From: an uncultured Sphingorhabdus sp.
Lineage (GTDB): Bacteria; Pseudomonadota; Alphaproteobacteria; Sphingomonadales; Sphingomonadaceae
Direction of reading: 5' to 3'
Assembly: GCA_947492905.1 (NCBI GenBank)
Contig: CANLOL010000001.1
Location: 536,578 to 600,577, forward strand
DNA: 64,000 nt
Below, piece by piece: positions 8,879 through 16,940 of the stretch; position 1 is the first letter of the stretch; every line of letters starts with the position of its first letter. The notes under the pieces are model-generated. The model was given only the letters and a program-made list of their open reading frames with translations. It made no database searches and was not told the origin of the DNA. The position numbers and the translations under genes were made by a program.

Positions 8879-9898
8879 TTAATCCCGTATCAATGTAATC
8901 AGCTTTTCAACATGTGCAATAGGCGTATCGGGCACGATACCATGACCTAAATTGAAAATGTGCGGGCGTGATTGAAAGGCATTGCGAATATTTTCAACGC
9001 TTTCTTCTAAAGCTGCTCCGCCTGCGACTAAAGCTAAAGGATCCAAATTACCCTGAACAGGCAAGTCTTTGGGCAGATTTTCATGCGCCCAATGCGGATC
9101 AACGCTCTCATCAATTCCAATTGCATCAGCACCAACCTGCTGCGCATATTTAATCAGCTTTCCACCAGCACCTTTTGGGAAACCAATAATCGGAACATTA
9201 GGATATTGCTCTTTTACACGTTCAATAATGCTTTTATTGGGGGCTATGACCCATTTATCAAATTGAGCAGGTGATAATGATCCGGACCAGCTGTCAAATA
9301 ATTGTAGCGCATCAACGCCAGCCTCTATCTGACCACATAGATATTGAACGGTAATATCAATGATGGAATCCACTAATTTTTGGAAATTCTGTGGATCATT
9401 ATAGGCATATCGGCGCGTTTCATTTTGATCTTTGCTGCCTTGGCCATTGACCATATAGGTTGCAATTGTCCATGGACTGCCAGCAAAACCCATAAAGGTT
9501 GCATTTTCGGGCATTTGCGATTTTACCAAACGCACCGTTTCATAAATATCATCAAGACGCGAATGATCTGGCGTTAAATCCTCTAATTGCGCTTCTGAGA
9601 GCTTTGGTGCGAGACGAGGTCCTTCTCCTGCCACAAACCAGAGATCTTGTCCCATAGCGTGGGGAATGACCAAAATATCAGAGAATAATATGATACCATC
9701 AAATCCAAAACGCTTTATCGGTTGCAAAGTAACCTCTGCCGCTGCTTCGCTATCATGTACCAATTCAAGGAAACCGCCCTTTTCAGCACGCAAAGCTCGA
9801 TATTCAGGCAAATAGCGTCCTGCTTGGCGCATAAGCCATAGCGGCAAAGGACTTTCTTGATTGCCTTTTAAAACGTTGAGCAGTTTTTTTTCAGTCAT
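8879..9898 (-). CDS. hemE: Uroporphyrinogen decarboxylase HemE
   Basis: Cytosolic enzyme removing four carboxyl groups from uroporphyrinogen III to give coproporphyrinogen III. 339 residues. The N-terminal signature PLWLMRQAGRYLPEYRALR holds the active-site arginines, followed by FSDILVIPHAMGQDLWFV with the catalytic aspartate, then the FIGFAGSPWT-like MGFAGSPWTIATYMV and FNLGHGIVPDTPIAHV. Start at 9898 (MTEKKLL) is preceded by GGAA 7 bases away; an upstream in-frame ATG four codons earlier is possible. It heads the hemE-hemJ(-rho) operon, directly beside the proposed origin as in Caulobacter. Confidence 0.96.
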   Translation of the reverse strand: MTEKKLLNVLKGNQESPLPLWLMRQAGRYLPEYRALRAEKGGFLELVHDSEAAAEVTLQPIKRFGFDGIILFSDILVIPHAMGQDLWFVAGEGPRLAPKLSEAQLEDLTPDHSRLDDIYETVRLVKSQMPENATFMGFAGSPWTIATYMVNGQGSKDQNETRRYAYNDPQNFQKLVDSIIDITVQYLCGQIEAGVDALQLFDSWSGSLSPAQFDKWVIAPNKSIIERVKEQYPNVPIIGFPKGAGGKLIKYAQQVGADAIGIDESVDPHWAHENLPKDLPVQGNLDPLALVAGGAALEESVENIRNAFQSRPHIFNLGHGIVPDTPIAHVEKLITLIRD

Positions 9899-10210
9899 TA
9901 TATTTTCCATACAGTGGGAGTCACTCATAACAACATATAATATATTAAATAGATGATGATAGATGATGGGACGTTGATAAAAAGCCAATTATCGATTTTT
10001 CCCGAAAAAGCCAACATATTGACTCGCTAAATGCGCATATTTTACGCGATTCCATTATTTTATCCTTATTATCCCCAACATGTTGATAATGATATTCGCT
10101 TGTTGATGGCCTGTGAGATGTTATCGGATTGAGTCACGGATAATGGGGGTAATTATATTATCCCCTGTTCTTTCCTTGATTTATCCCCAAGCAATGCACA
10201 AAAGAGTCCC
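9899..10210. other. oriC: Putative chromosomal replication origin (oriC)
   Basis: 312-bp AT-rich gene-free stretch between divergent hemE and the PPDK-regulator gene. Near-consensus DnaA nonamers: TTATCCCCA at 10069-10077 and 10181-10189, TTATCAACA on the minus strand at 10081-10089, TTATCCCCT at 10158-10166, TTATCAACG on the minus strand at 9972-9980, and weaker forms between. The gene order hemE-[origin]-PPDK regulator-maf-aroE-coaE-dnaQ is the conserved alphaproteobacterial origin cluster described for Caulobacter and Rickettsia. Gene direction switches here, and parAB with two parS sites is less than 10 kb away. The left half (9899-10060) is the most AT-rich and could be the unwinding element. 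The hemE and PPDK-regulator promoters must also lie here. Confidence 0.75.
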
Positions 10211-11035
10211 ATGACGCAAAAATATCATCTTCATCTCTTATCTGACTCTACGGGCGAGACATTAGAAAATCTGGCTAAAGCGGCTTTGGTGCAATTTGAT
10301 GGTGCGGAGAATATTGTCAAACATTTTTGGCCGATGGTGCGATCTGAATCGCATTTAGAACGTATCTTAGAGGATGTGAGCAATAATCCGGGTTTGGTCC
10401 TATTCACTTTGGTGAATGGCGACATAAGGCAAAAGCTCGAATTAAAATGCCGTGCATTGGGATTGCCCGCCATTGCTGCGCTTGATGCTGTGAGTGATGC
10501 ATTATCAAATATGCTTGGCCAAGAAGCAAAATCGCGTCCGGGCCGTCAGCATTTGATGGATGAAGCTTATTTTGCGCGCGTTGATGCGATTCAATTTACC
10601 ATTGCCCATGATGATGGCATCGGTTGGGAAAATTGGGAAGCGGCTGATATTGTATTGGCGGGCGTATCGCGCACATCAAAAACACCAACCAGCATATATT
10701 TGGCTAATCGCGGTTATAAAACGGCCAATATTCCATTGGTCCCTGAATCCCCGCCGCCTGAATCTCTCTATAGTTTAAAAAAACCGATGGTTGTTGGTTT
10801 GGTAACAAGCGTTGATAGGCTAGTGCAAGTCAGACGCAATCGCTTGCTATCATTAAATCAAACGCCAGAAACCGATTATGTTGATGTTGATAAAGTTAAA
10901 GAAGAAATAGCCTATGCACGGCGGATTTTTGCCGATAATGGCTGGCCTGTTATCGATGTTACGCGTCGTTCGATAGAGGAAAGCGCTGCTGCTATTGGCA
11001 AATTTTATCAAGAATGGCAGGACAATAAAGCTTAA
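10211..11035 (+). CDS. Pyruvate, phosphate dikinase regulatory protein (PPSR/DUF299)
   Basis: Bifunctional kinase/phosphorylase of the DUF299 family, which inactivates pyruvate phosphate dikinase or PEP synthetase by ADP-dependent phosphorylation and reactivates it by phosphorolysis. 274 residues. The N-terminus has the family motif LHLLSDSTGETLE; the P-loop-like GVSRTSKT is at residues 151-158, preceded by DIVLAG. A C-terminal block ARRIFADNGWPVIDVTRRSIEE is also characteristic. The next gene's ATG follows its TAA directly. The target enzyme is not encoded in this window. Confidence 0.92.
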   Translation: MTQKYHLHLLSDSTGETLENLAKAALVQFDGAENIVKHFWPMVRSESHLERILEDVSNNPGLVLFTLVNGDIRQKLELKCRALGLPAIAALDAVSDALSNMLGQEAKSRPGRQHLMDEAYFARVDAIQFTIAHDDGIGWENWEAADIVLAGVSRTSKTPTSIYLANRGYKTANIPLVPESPPPESLYSLKKPMVVGLVTSVDRLVQVRRNRLLSLNQTPETDYVDVDKVKEEIAYARRIFADNGWPVIDVTRRSIEESAAAIGKFYQEWQDNKA

Positions 11036-11629
11036 ATGTTGATCCTTGCCTCTCAGAGTAATAGCCGATTATCCATGCTCAAACGTGCAGGGGTAGACGT
11101 GCTTGCTCAACCATCTTTGTTTGACGAAGATAGTGTTAAACATGCCATGCGCCAAGAAGGGGCGAATGCGCGTATGATTGCTGATATATTGGCCGAACAA
11201 AAAGCACTCAAAATATCAATGAAGAATCCAGATGCTCTGGTGCTTGGCGCTGATCAAATATTGGCTCTTGATGATGGTACGATGCTCGATAAAGCTGAAA
11301 CGCCAGAAGAAGCCATTGAACAATTGCGCATAATGTCTGGCAAAATACACCGTTTGATTAGTGCTGCGGTTATTTGCGAAGGCGGCAAAGCGGTTTGGCG
11401 TCATATAGATATAGCAAAAATGGATATGCGAAGCTTGAGCGATTCATTCATAAGCGATTATATTGCTCAACATTGGGGTGCTGTGCGTTATAATGTGGGC
11501 TGCTATGCTATTGAAGATGAAGGAGCGCAGCTTTTTCGCAAAATAGAGGGCAGTTTATTCACGGTCATGGGGCTGCCATTATTGGCGATATTGGATTATT
11601 GCCGCATTAGAGGGTTATTGAAGTCATGA
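11036..11629 (+). CDS. maf: Maf-family nucleoside triphosphate pyrophosphatase
   Basis: 197-residue member of the Maf/HAM1-like house-cleaning pyrophosphatases, which hydrolyse non-canonical or surplus NTPs to NMPs and are linked to septum control. The N-terminal LASQSNSRLSMLKRAG replaces the more usual LASxSPRR loop, a divergence seen in alphaproteobacterial paralogues. The catalytic region VLGADQIL (about residues 63-70) keeps the conserved Asp-Gln. Its ATG directly abuts the upstream stop, and its stop overlaps aroE (ATGA). Substrate preference (dTTP/UTP or m7GTP type) cannot be read with confidence. Confidence 0.9.
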   Translation: MLILASQSNSRLSMLKRAGVDVLAQPSLFDEDSVKHAMRQEGANARMIADILAEQKALKISMKNPDALVLGADQILALDDGTMLDKAETPEEAIEQLRIMSGKIHRLISAAVICEGGKAVWRHIDIAKMDMRSLSDSFISDYIAQHWGAVRYNVGCYAIEDEGAQLFRKIEGSLFTVMGLPLLAILDYCRIRGLLKS

Positions 11630-12435
11630 AATATGCCGAAGTGATAGGCGATCCAATTGCACATAGTAAATCCCCAATCATTCACGGGTTTTGGCTTAAA
11701 AAGCTGGGCATTGATGCACATTATAAAATCCATCATGTTAAACCCGAAGATCTAGCAGATTATATCAAAACACGCAGTAGTGATGCTGATTGGCTTGGCT
11801 GTAACACCACATTACCGCATAAAGTTGCGATGTTAGACCTTGTTGCCGACCCCGGTGATTTGAAATCTACCATTGGCGCAATGAATACTGTGTTTCGCCA
11901 AGACGCATTATTGACGGGTACGAATACCGATGCTGGCGGTTTTTATGCTCCTATTGCTGCGGATGATTGGAATGGCAAACATGCTGTCATTATCGGTGCA
12001 GGGGGCGCAGCGCGCGCTATTCTTTTTGCTCTATCAAAAGCAGGTATAGGCAAGGTCACTATTTTGGCGCGCAATGCCTTGAAAGCGATGGGGTTGCTGG
12101 CGCATTTTGGCCTTAAAGGCGAGATATTACCGATGGATGCAATGCTGCCTAGCGCTGATTTATTAGTAAATAGCAGCCCTTTGGGAATGGTTGGCCAAGA
12201 GCCATTAGAGATTGATTTAAGCCCATTGCCTGAAAATGCGATTGTCTATGATATAGTCTATACCCCCCTGAAAACCGAGCTTTTGAAACAGGCTAGAGCG
12301 CGGCAATTATTGGCGATTGATGGCTTGGATATGTTAATTGGACAGGCTGCTATTGCTTTTGAGCTATTTTTTGGTGCGCCGCCCCCTGCTGATTGCGAGG
12401 AAGAGCTGCGATCTTTACTGGTAAAATCGCTATGA
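11626..12435 (+). CDS. aroE: Shikimate dehydrogenase AroE
   Basis: NADPH-dependent reduction of 3-dehydroshikimate to shikimate in aromatic amino acid synthesis. 269 residues. The substrate-binding start is GDPIAHSKSPIIHGFWL; the TTLPHK stretch carries the catalytic lysine and NTDAGGF the catalytic aspartate; the cofactor loop is IGAGGAARAI. The C-terminal block DGLDMLIGQAAIAFELFFG is typical. It overlaps maf upstream (ATGA) and coaE downstream (ATGA), so all three are translationally coupled, as in the conserved origin-proximal cluster. Confidence 0.96.
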   Translation: MKYAEVIGDPIAHSKSPIIHGFWLKKLGIDAHYKIHHVKPEDLADYIKTRSSDADWLGCNTTLPHKVAMLDLVADPGDLKSTIGAMNTVFRQDALLTGTNTDAGGFYAPIAADDWNGKHAVIIGAGGAARAILFALSKAGIGKVTILARNALKAMGLLAHFGLKGEILPMDAMLPSADLLVNSSPLGMVGQEPLEIDLSPLPENAIVYDIVYTPLKTELLKQARARQLLAIDGLDMLIGQAAIAFELFFGAPPPADCEEELRSLLVKSL

Positions 12436-13049
12436 AGAATAAGCCGCTCATTGTTGCGCTTACTGGATCGATTGCGATGGGCAAATCCACGGCTGCTGCT
12501 ATGTTTCAAGATGCTGGCGTTGCTATATTTGATGCGGATGCTGCTGTGCATATTTTACAAGGGCCTAAGGGTGATTATCCCATGGGCGCAGCGGTCGATG
12601 CGATAGAATCTCTCTTTCCAGGGACATGCGATGATAAGGGTGTGGACCGACAAAAATTATCGCCATATGTGCTCGGAAATCCGGAAAACCTTAAAAAGCT
12701 AGAATCGATATTGCATCCGATGGTTGCTAAATTGCGCAGTGATTTTGTCGCAAAGCATAAGGATGATGACTTATTATTGTTCGACATACCGCTCTTATTT
12801 GAAAAAGGCGGAGAGGCAAATGTTGATAAGGTGGTGGTAGTATCTGCTCCCGCCAATATACAGCGCGAGCGTGCTTTGGCGCGGCCCAATATGACCGAAG
12901 AAAAATTCAATCATATAGTATCGATTCAAACACCCGATGCGATTAAGCGGGAAAAAGCAGATTATATTATTGATAGCGCAAAGCCATTGGATGATATGCG
13001 GGCGCAGATTGAAAATATCGTAAAAAATTTACGTCAAAGCCTTGCTTAA
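12432..13049 (+). CDS. coaE: Dephospho-CoA kinase CoaE
   Basis: Last step of coenzyme A synthesis: phosphorylation of the 3'-OH of dephospho-CoA. 205 residues. The P-loop GSIAMGKST is at residues 12-20, followed by the DADAAVH substrate loop and DIPLLFE, a family hallmark. The start ATG at 12432 overlaps the aroE stop as ATGA; longer in-frame starts inside aroE are not conserved. Followed by dnaQ 28 bases downstream. Confidence 0.95.
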   Translation: MKNKPLIVALTGSIAMGKSTAAAMFQDAGVAIFDADAAVHILQGPKGDYPMGAAVDAIESLFPGTCDDKGVDRQKLSPYVLGNPENLKKLESILHPMVAKLRSDFVAKHKDDDLLLFDIPLLFEKGGEANVDKVVVVSAPANIQRERALARPNMTEEKFNHIVSIQTPDAIKREKADYIIDSAKPLDDMRAQIENIVKNLRQSLA

Positions 13050-13077
13050 TTCAAAATATAAGCCAATATATTACCAT

Positions 13078-13770
13078 ATGAGAGAAATAATATTTGATAC
13101 AGAAACCACGGGATTTGACCCGCATTCTGGCGATAGAATGGTGGAAATGGGCTGTATTGAAATGATCGACCGTGTGGCGACGGGCAACAGCTATCATTGC
13201 TATTATAACCCGCAGCGTAATATGCCCGCTCAGGCCGAAGAAGTGCATGGACTTTCAGAAAAATTCTTATCGGAAAAACCATTATTTTCGGAAAAAGCCC
13301 GTGAATTGCTCGAATTTATCCAAGATAGTGCTTTAGTAGCGCATAATGCATCGTTCGATTTTGGTTTTTTGAATGCTGAGCTTGTTCGCTGTGAATTGCC
13401 GCCTGTTGCCATGGATCGGATGGTGGATACTTTGGCGATTGCCAAGAAACTTCACCCTGGCGCTAAATTATCTTTGGATGCGCTATGTTCGCGCTATGGC
13501 ATTGACAGAAGCCACAGAGTCAAACATGGCGCACTTCTCGATGCAGAATTATTGGCGCAACTTTACATAGAATTAACCGGCGGTCGCCAAATTGGTCTTT
13601 GTTTAGCGAGCGATAATGGCGTGAAAGCCGACATAAAGAATCATGACCATGTTCAAAATAAGGAATCAAAGCCGTTAAGAAAAGCACGGCATTTTGAAAT
13701 TTCAGCGGCAGAGCTTGAACAACATGAAAAATTTATGGCAACTATAGAGAATCCGATTTGGCAGTCTTAG
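13078..13770 (+). CDS. dnaQ: DNA polymerase III epsilon subunit (3'-5' proofreading exonuclease)
   Basis: DEDDh exonuclease that proofreads for the replicative polymerase. 230 residues from the ATG at 13078, where the conserved protein MREIIFDTETTG begins; the metal ligands Asp7 and Glu9 are in ExoI. ExoII appears as VAHNASFDFGFLN, and ExoIII near HGALLDAELLAQLY has the catalytic histidine and aspartate. The C-terminal tail (about 50 residues) would bind the polymerase subunit and is poorly conserved. It closes the origin-side gene cluster. A paralogous RNase T-like function is less likely given context and length. Confidence 0.94.
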   Translation: MREIIFDTETTGFDPHSGDRMVEMGCIEMIDRVATGNSYHCYYNPQRNMPAQAEEVHGLSEKFLSEKPLFSEKARELLEFIQDSALVAHNASFDFGFLNAELVRCELPPVAMDRMVDTLAIAKKLHPGAKLSLDALCSRYGIDRSHRVKHGALLDAELLAQLYIELTGGRQIGLCLASDNGVKADIKNHDHVQNKESKPLRKARHFEISAAELEQHEKFMATIENPIWQS

Positions 13771-13843
13771 CCAGATAAATTTCAAACTATTGCATAGCCA
13801 AATTACAGTAGAATTATCTTAATATTTCATAAGGAGAATATAT

Positions 13844-14413
13844 ATGGACGTACGGGTATCAGGACATCAAATGGAAACTGGCGAAGCATTGCAAAGCCAT
13901 GTTCAAGACAGACTTGCCGCTATTGCTGACAAATATTTTTCTAAAGCAATTTCTGCGCATGTTACATTTGGTAAGGCCCCGCACGATAAATTCTCCTGTG
14001 ATATTGTGGCGCATGTGATGCAAGGATTGGTATTAAAAGGCCGCGCCGATGCCAATGATGCGCATCAATCTTTTGATGGTGCAGCTGATAAGATTGAAAA
14101 ACAGTTGCGCCGCTATATGCGCCGTTTGCATGATCATCATGCGCAAGCCGCCCATGCCATTAAAGAGGAAGAAGCGGCCTATACAATTTTTAGCGCACCC
14201 GAAGAAGATAATGCACCTGATTCTGGCGAAGCTCCTGTAATTATTGCGGAAACAAAGGTTGATATTCCCGAAACGAGCGTTTCAGATGCCGTAATGATGA
14301 TGGATTTGCGCAATACAAATGCACTTTTTTTCAAAAATACTGGAACTGGACGCCATAATATGGTTTACAGGCGCGAAGATGGAACGATCGGATGGGTGGA
14401 ACCCACATCTTAG
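13844..14413 (+). CDS. hpf: Long-form ribosome hibernation promoting factor
   Basis: 189-residue long HPF. The N-terminal S30AE domain (residues 1 to about 105, MDVRVSGHQMETGEAL through EKQLRRYMRRLHDHH) binds the 30S decoding centre. An acidic alanine-rich linker follows, and the C-terminal dimerisation domain (about 130-189, DAVMMMDLRNTNALFFKNTGTGRHNMVYRREDGTIGWVEP) mediates 100S ribosome formation in relatives. A strong AAGGAGA lies before the ATG. The ptsN-like gene follows 96 bases later, a pairing seen widely in proteobacteria, although rpoN is not adjacent here. Confidence 0.95.
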   Translation: MDVRVSGHQMETGEALQSHVQDRLAAIADKYFSKAISAHVTFGKAPHDKFSCDIVAHVMQGLVLKGRADANDAHQSFDGAADKIEKQLRRYMRRLHDHHAQAAHAIKEEEAAYTIFSAPEEDNAPDSGEAPVIIAETKVDIPETSVSDAVMMMDLRNTNALFFKNTGTGRHNMVYRREDGTIGWVEPTS

Positions 14414-14509
14414 AACTCGGCCATAATGCAAAATCTATCAGATAGATAATATATCAAACTCTTATAAATGTTCACTCCACGCGTAACTAGGGGGGGTAGA
14501 AAGTTATAT

Positions 14510-14977
14510 ATGTTGAAAGTTAATTGTCAGATCGACAGCCAAGCCATTGCTTGCAAACAAAATATCGTAAAAAAATATGATGTTTTAGAAAAAATAGCGT
14601 CCATTTCTCATAATGTTTATGGATTATCATCAACCGAAGTGTTGGATGCTATGTTGGAACGCGAAAACCTCGGATCAACAGGATTCGGCGGAGGTATAGC
14701 TATTCCGCATTGCAAAGTTGCGGGCATAGAATCGCCGCTGGGTGTGTTCATATCATTGGACAAAGCCATAGAATATAACGCCATCGATGACGAATCGGTT
14801 GATCTTATATTTGCGCTAATATCACCCGCTAATAATGGAGCTGCTCATCTTCATGCTTTGGCCGAAGTATCACGTTTGTTGCGCGATGAAAAAAGCTGTG
14901 CGCAATTGCGCGGTACCGACAATGCTGATTCGATTTTTGCATTATTATCGATGAATAGCGAACTAAGCGCAGCTTAA
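14510..14977 (+). CDS. ptsN: PTS IIA-like nitrogen-regulatory protein PtsN
   Basis: EIIA(Ntr) of the nitrogen phosphotransferase system: accepts phosphate from NPr and regulates potassium and nitrogen responses. From the ATG at 14510 it has 155 residues, the normal length. The phosphorylation site is His67 in GIAIPHCK, followed by the family block SVDLIFALISPANNGAAHLHALAEVSRLL. A GAAAG-like site lies 6 bases before this ATG; an upstream in-frame ATG at 14468 would add 14 unconserved residues and has no ribosome-binding site. It follows hpf. Confidence 0.93.
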   Translation: MLKVNCQIDSQAIACKQNIVKKYDVLEKIASISHNVYGLSSTEVLDAMLERENLGSTGFGGGIAIPHCKVAGIESPLGVFISLDKAIEYNAIDDESVDLIFALISPANNGAAHLHALAEVSRLLRDEKSCAQLRGTDNADSIFALLSMNSELSAA

Positions 14978-15039
14978 ACCGCTATGATTCCCAGAGCGGT
15001 CATCCTTAATCATCCTAATATTATATCAGGTGCATTATA

Positions 15040-15381
15040 ATAGAAGCTCGTCTTACCAGTGAATTTCAAGTGAGCGCCTTAATTCGCGCTGCCAATGAAT
15101 TTGGCGATAGCGCAATGGTGATTCGCAAAGGAGATGGTACATCGGGCGAGATATTCATTAATAGCTTCATAAGGGGAGAATATCAGCGATTCTTTGCCAA
15201 AGCCCCTATGTTAGATGGCCCATCAAAATGGGAAGAGCGGACATTAAAAGATATTGATAATAAAGAGTTTTTTAACAATTATATAGCGAAATTAGTGCAA
15301 AGAGACCCTGATTTATGGTTAATAGAGTTGAACGTCTCTGATGAACAACGCCTCGTCCGAATTTTGGCTCTTAATGATTGA
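15040..15381 (+). CDS. DUF1491 family protein, possible ATA start
   Basis: About 113 residues, function unknown. The core VSALIRAANEFGDSAMVIRKGDGTSGEIFI, then a C-terminal block DPDLWLIELNVSDEQRLV, fits DUF1491. Relatives begin with a short M-(D/E)-ARL-type lead before VSALIR. Here the matching residues EARLTSEFQ are encoded in frame immediately upstream, but the codon in the initiator position is ATA (15040), with AGG 9 bases before. The only canonical in-frame start is GTG at 15070, which would delete that segment and has no clear ribosome-binding site. The reading frame is open back to a TAA at 15016. Either a non-canonical start is used or the gene is shortened. Confidence 0.65.
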   Translation: MEARLTSEFQVSALIRAANEFGDSAMVIRKGDGTSGEIFINSFIRGEYQRFFAKAPMLDGPSKWEERTLKDIDNKEFFNNYIAKLVQRDPDLWLIELNVSDEQRLVRILALND

Positions 15382-15563
15382 CAATTTTACACCAACGCAT
15401 AGATGGGCGGGAGTTGATAGCGAAGGTTGCCGATTAAGAGACAGATTATCGTCTTGGTAAACACGCAAGTCGGATTTAATAAGCAAGGATCATATCTGGG
15501 ACATAATATCCGTTCATAGATGTTGCCTTAGCCCTTATTATAGCCGCACAAATAGTTTGATAC

Positions 15564-16316
15564 ATGACAATTACTTCTAAAGCGCTCATCGTAGCCGCTA
15601 CATTTCTTGCTGCGGGCACAATTTATAGTGAGTCTGGTTTTGCTCTAAATTCTAATTCTGATATTATTGACGCCTCTGACATCATCATTGATGCAGACTT
15701 AATCAATGAATCGCCCGATGAAACTAATATTGAAACATCCGCAGAAACAACAAATGAAAGCGTTGTATTTGTCGATGGTACTGGTGATTTTGAGCAAGAG
15801 ATCCCAGAACAAGTCAATCCAGAAATTGGTACGGCTGAATATGAAGCCGCTCAAAAAGCAGCTGAAGAAGCCGCAGCTTTAGAAGCTGAAAATGTAAAAA
15901 CAGCATCATCATTACGTCAATTGGTCAGCCAACAAAATACTAGCGGATCATTATCCAAAGAGATGCAATGTCTTGCTGGCACCGTATATTTTGAATCAAA
16001 AGGCGAATCGCTTGATGGTCAATTGGCAGTCGCTAAAGTCGTTTTGGAACGTGTTGCTTCTAGCCGCTTTCCCAACAGCATCTGCGGTGTTGTATATCAG
16101 CGCCGTCAATTCTCTTTCGTGCGCAATGGCAGAATGCCCAAAATCCATAAGAGCCGTAAAACATGGCGTAATGCTGTTGCTATTGCGAAAATAGCAACGG
16201 AAGATTTATGGGAAAGCCGTGTGGAAGGCGCTTTATTCTTTCATGCGACTTATGTTTCACCAGGTTGGAAATTAAAACGCGTAGGCCGCGTCGATAAACA
16301 TATTTTTTATCGCTAA
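15564..16316 (+). CDS. SleB-type cell wall hydrolase, exported
   Basis: 250-residue protein with an N-terminal signal-like segment (MTITSKALIVAATFLAAGTIYSESGFA), an acidic low-complexity linker to about residue 130, and a C-terminal Hydrolase_2/SleB domain. That domain has the catalytic glutamate in AGTVYFESKGES, then VAKVVLERV, CGVVYQRRQFSF and the terminal FHATYVSPGWKLKRVGRVDKHIFYR. Family members are peptidoglycan lytic enzymes first known from spore germination; in alphaproteobacteria they act in the envelope. A strong terminator follows the stop. Confidence 0.9.
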   Translation: MTITSKALIVAATFLAAGTIYSESGFALNSNSDIIDASDIIIDADLINESPDETNIETSAETTNESVVFVDGTGDFEQEIPEQVNPEIGTAEYEAAQKAAEEAAALEAENVKTASSLRQLVSQQNTSGSLSKEMQCLAGTVYFESKGESLDGQLAVAKVVLERVASSRFPNSICGVVYQRRQFSFVRNGRMPKIHKSRKTWRNAVAIAKIATEDLWESRVEGALFFHATYVSPGWKLKRVGRVDKHIFYR

Positions 16317-16331
16317 ACACAGATTATTTTT

Positions 16332-16367
16332 AAAACCCTGAGCCCTTATCGGGTTTGGGGTTTTTTT
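16332..16367 (+). terminator. Rho-independent terminator after the cell wall hydrolase
   Basis: An AAAACCC arm pairs with GGGGTTTT around an inner AGCCC/GGGTT helix and a TTATC loop, followed by a run of seven T. It lies 15 bases after the hydrolase stop and separates it from mmcB. Confidence 0.85.
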
Positions 16368-16457
16368 GTGTCTGATAAAAAACTTTTATTTGTTCTTATT
16401 ATGTTCTAATTTAACTTATTGAATCGATATAAATCTGACAATGATGGGCACAATATT

Positions 16458-16940
16458 ATGACCTCTTCACCACAAATCACCCCTATATTGGGCAGCGCCG
16501 AGGTTGCGCGTGGTGTTAGCCGTATGTTTTATCGTCATGATATTATGATTCAGAGCGAAGTGACATTGAAAGGACATCGTCGGGCCGATTTAATGGGCGT
16601 TACTTCCAAGGGCGATGTAGTGATTGTCGAGATTAAATGCTCGCGCTCTGATCTATTGGGGGATCAAAAATGGCAAGAATATCTGGAACATTGTGATCAA
16701 TATTATTGGGCAGTTCCTATGGGCTTTGATTTATCACCCTTCGATCAAGATTTTTTAATGCCAGAGCGATGCGGATTAATTATAGCTGATAGCTATGATG
16801 CCGAAATGATAAGACCAGCCAAACGCATTGCATTAGCCCCTGCGCGCCGCAAAGTAGAGGTGCAAAATTTAGCCGCTAAAGCGATGCGGCGTATTATGCG
16901 GGCTGCTGATCCCGATATTATGCGCAAAAATAGCGAATGA
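16458..16940 (+). CDS. mmcB: MmcB family DNA repair protein
   Basis: 160-residue protein beginning MTSSPQITPILGSAEVARGVSRMFYRHD. The central VEIKCSRSDLLGDQKWQEYLEHCDQYYWAVP has the E-x-K restriction-nuclease-like core of PF06319. In Caulobacter, MmcB is SOS-regulated and acts in mitomycin C damage repair, probably generating the substrate for ImuB/DnaE2. The start at 16458 is the first in-frame ATG; an upstream TTG at 16419 is possible but unconserved. Converges with the HupE gene, whose stop begins at the very next base. Confidence 0.88.
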   Translation: MTSSPQITPILGSAEVARGVSRMFYRHDIMIQSEVTLKGHRRADLMGVTSKGDVVIVEIKCSRSDLLGDQKWQEYLEHCDQYYWAVPMGFDLSPFDQDFLMPERCGLIIADSYDAEMIRPAKRIALAPARRKVEVQNLAAKAMRRIMRAADPDIMRKNSE

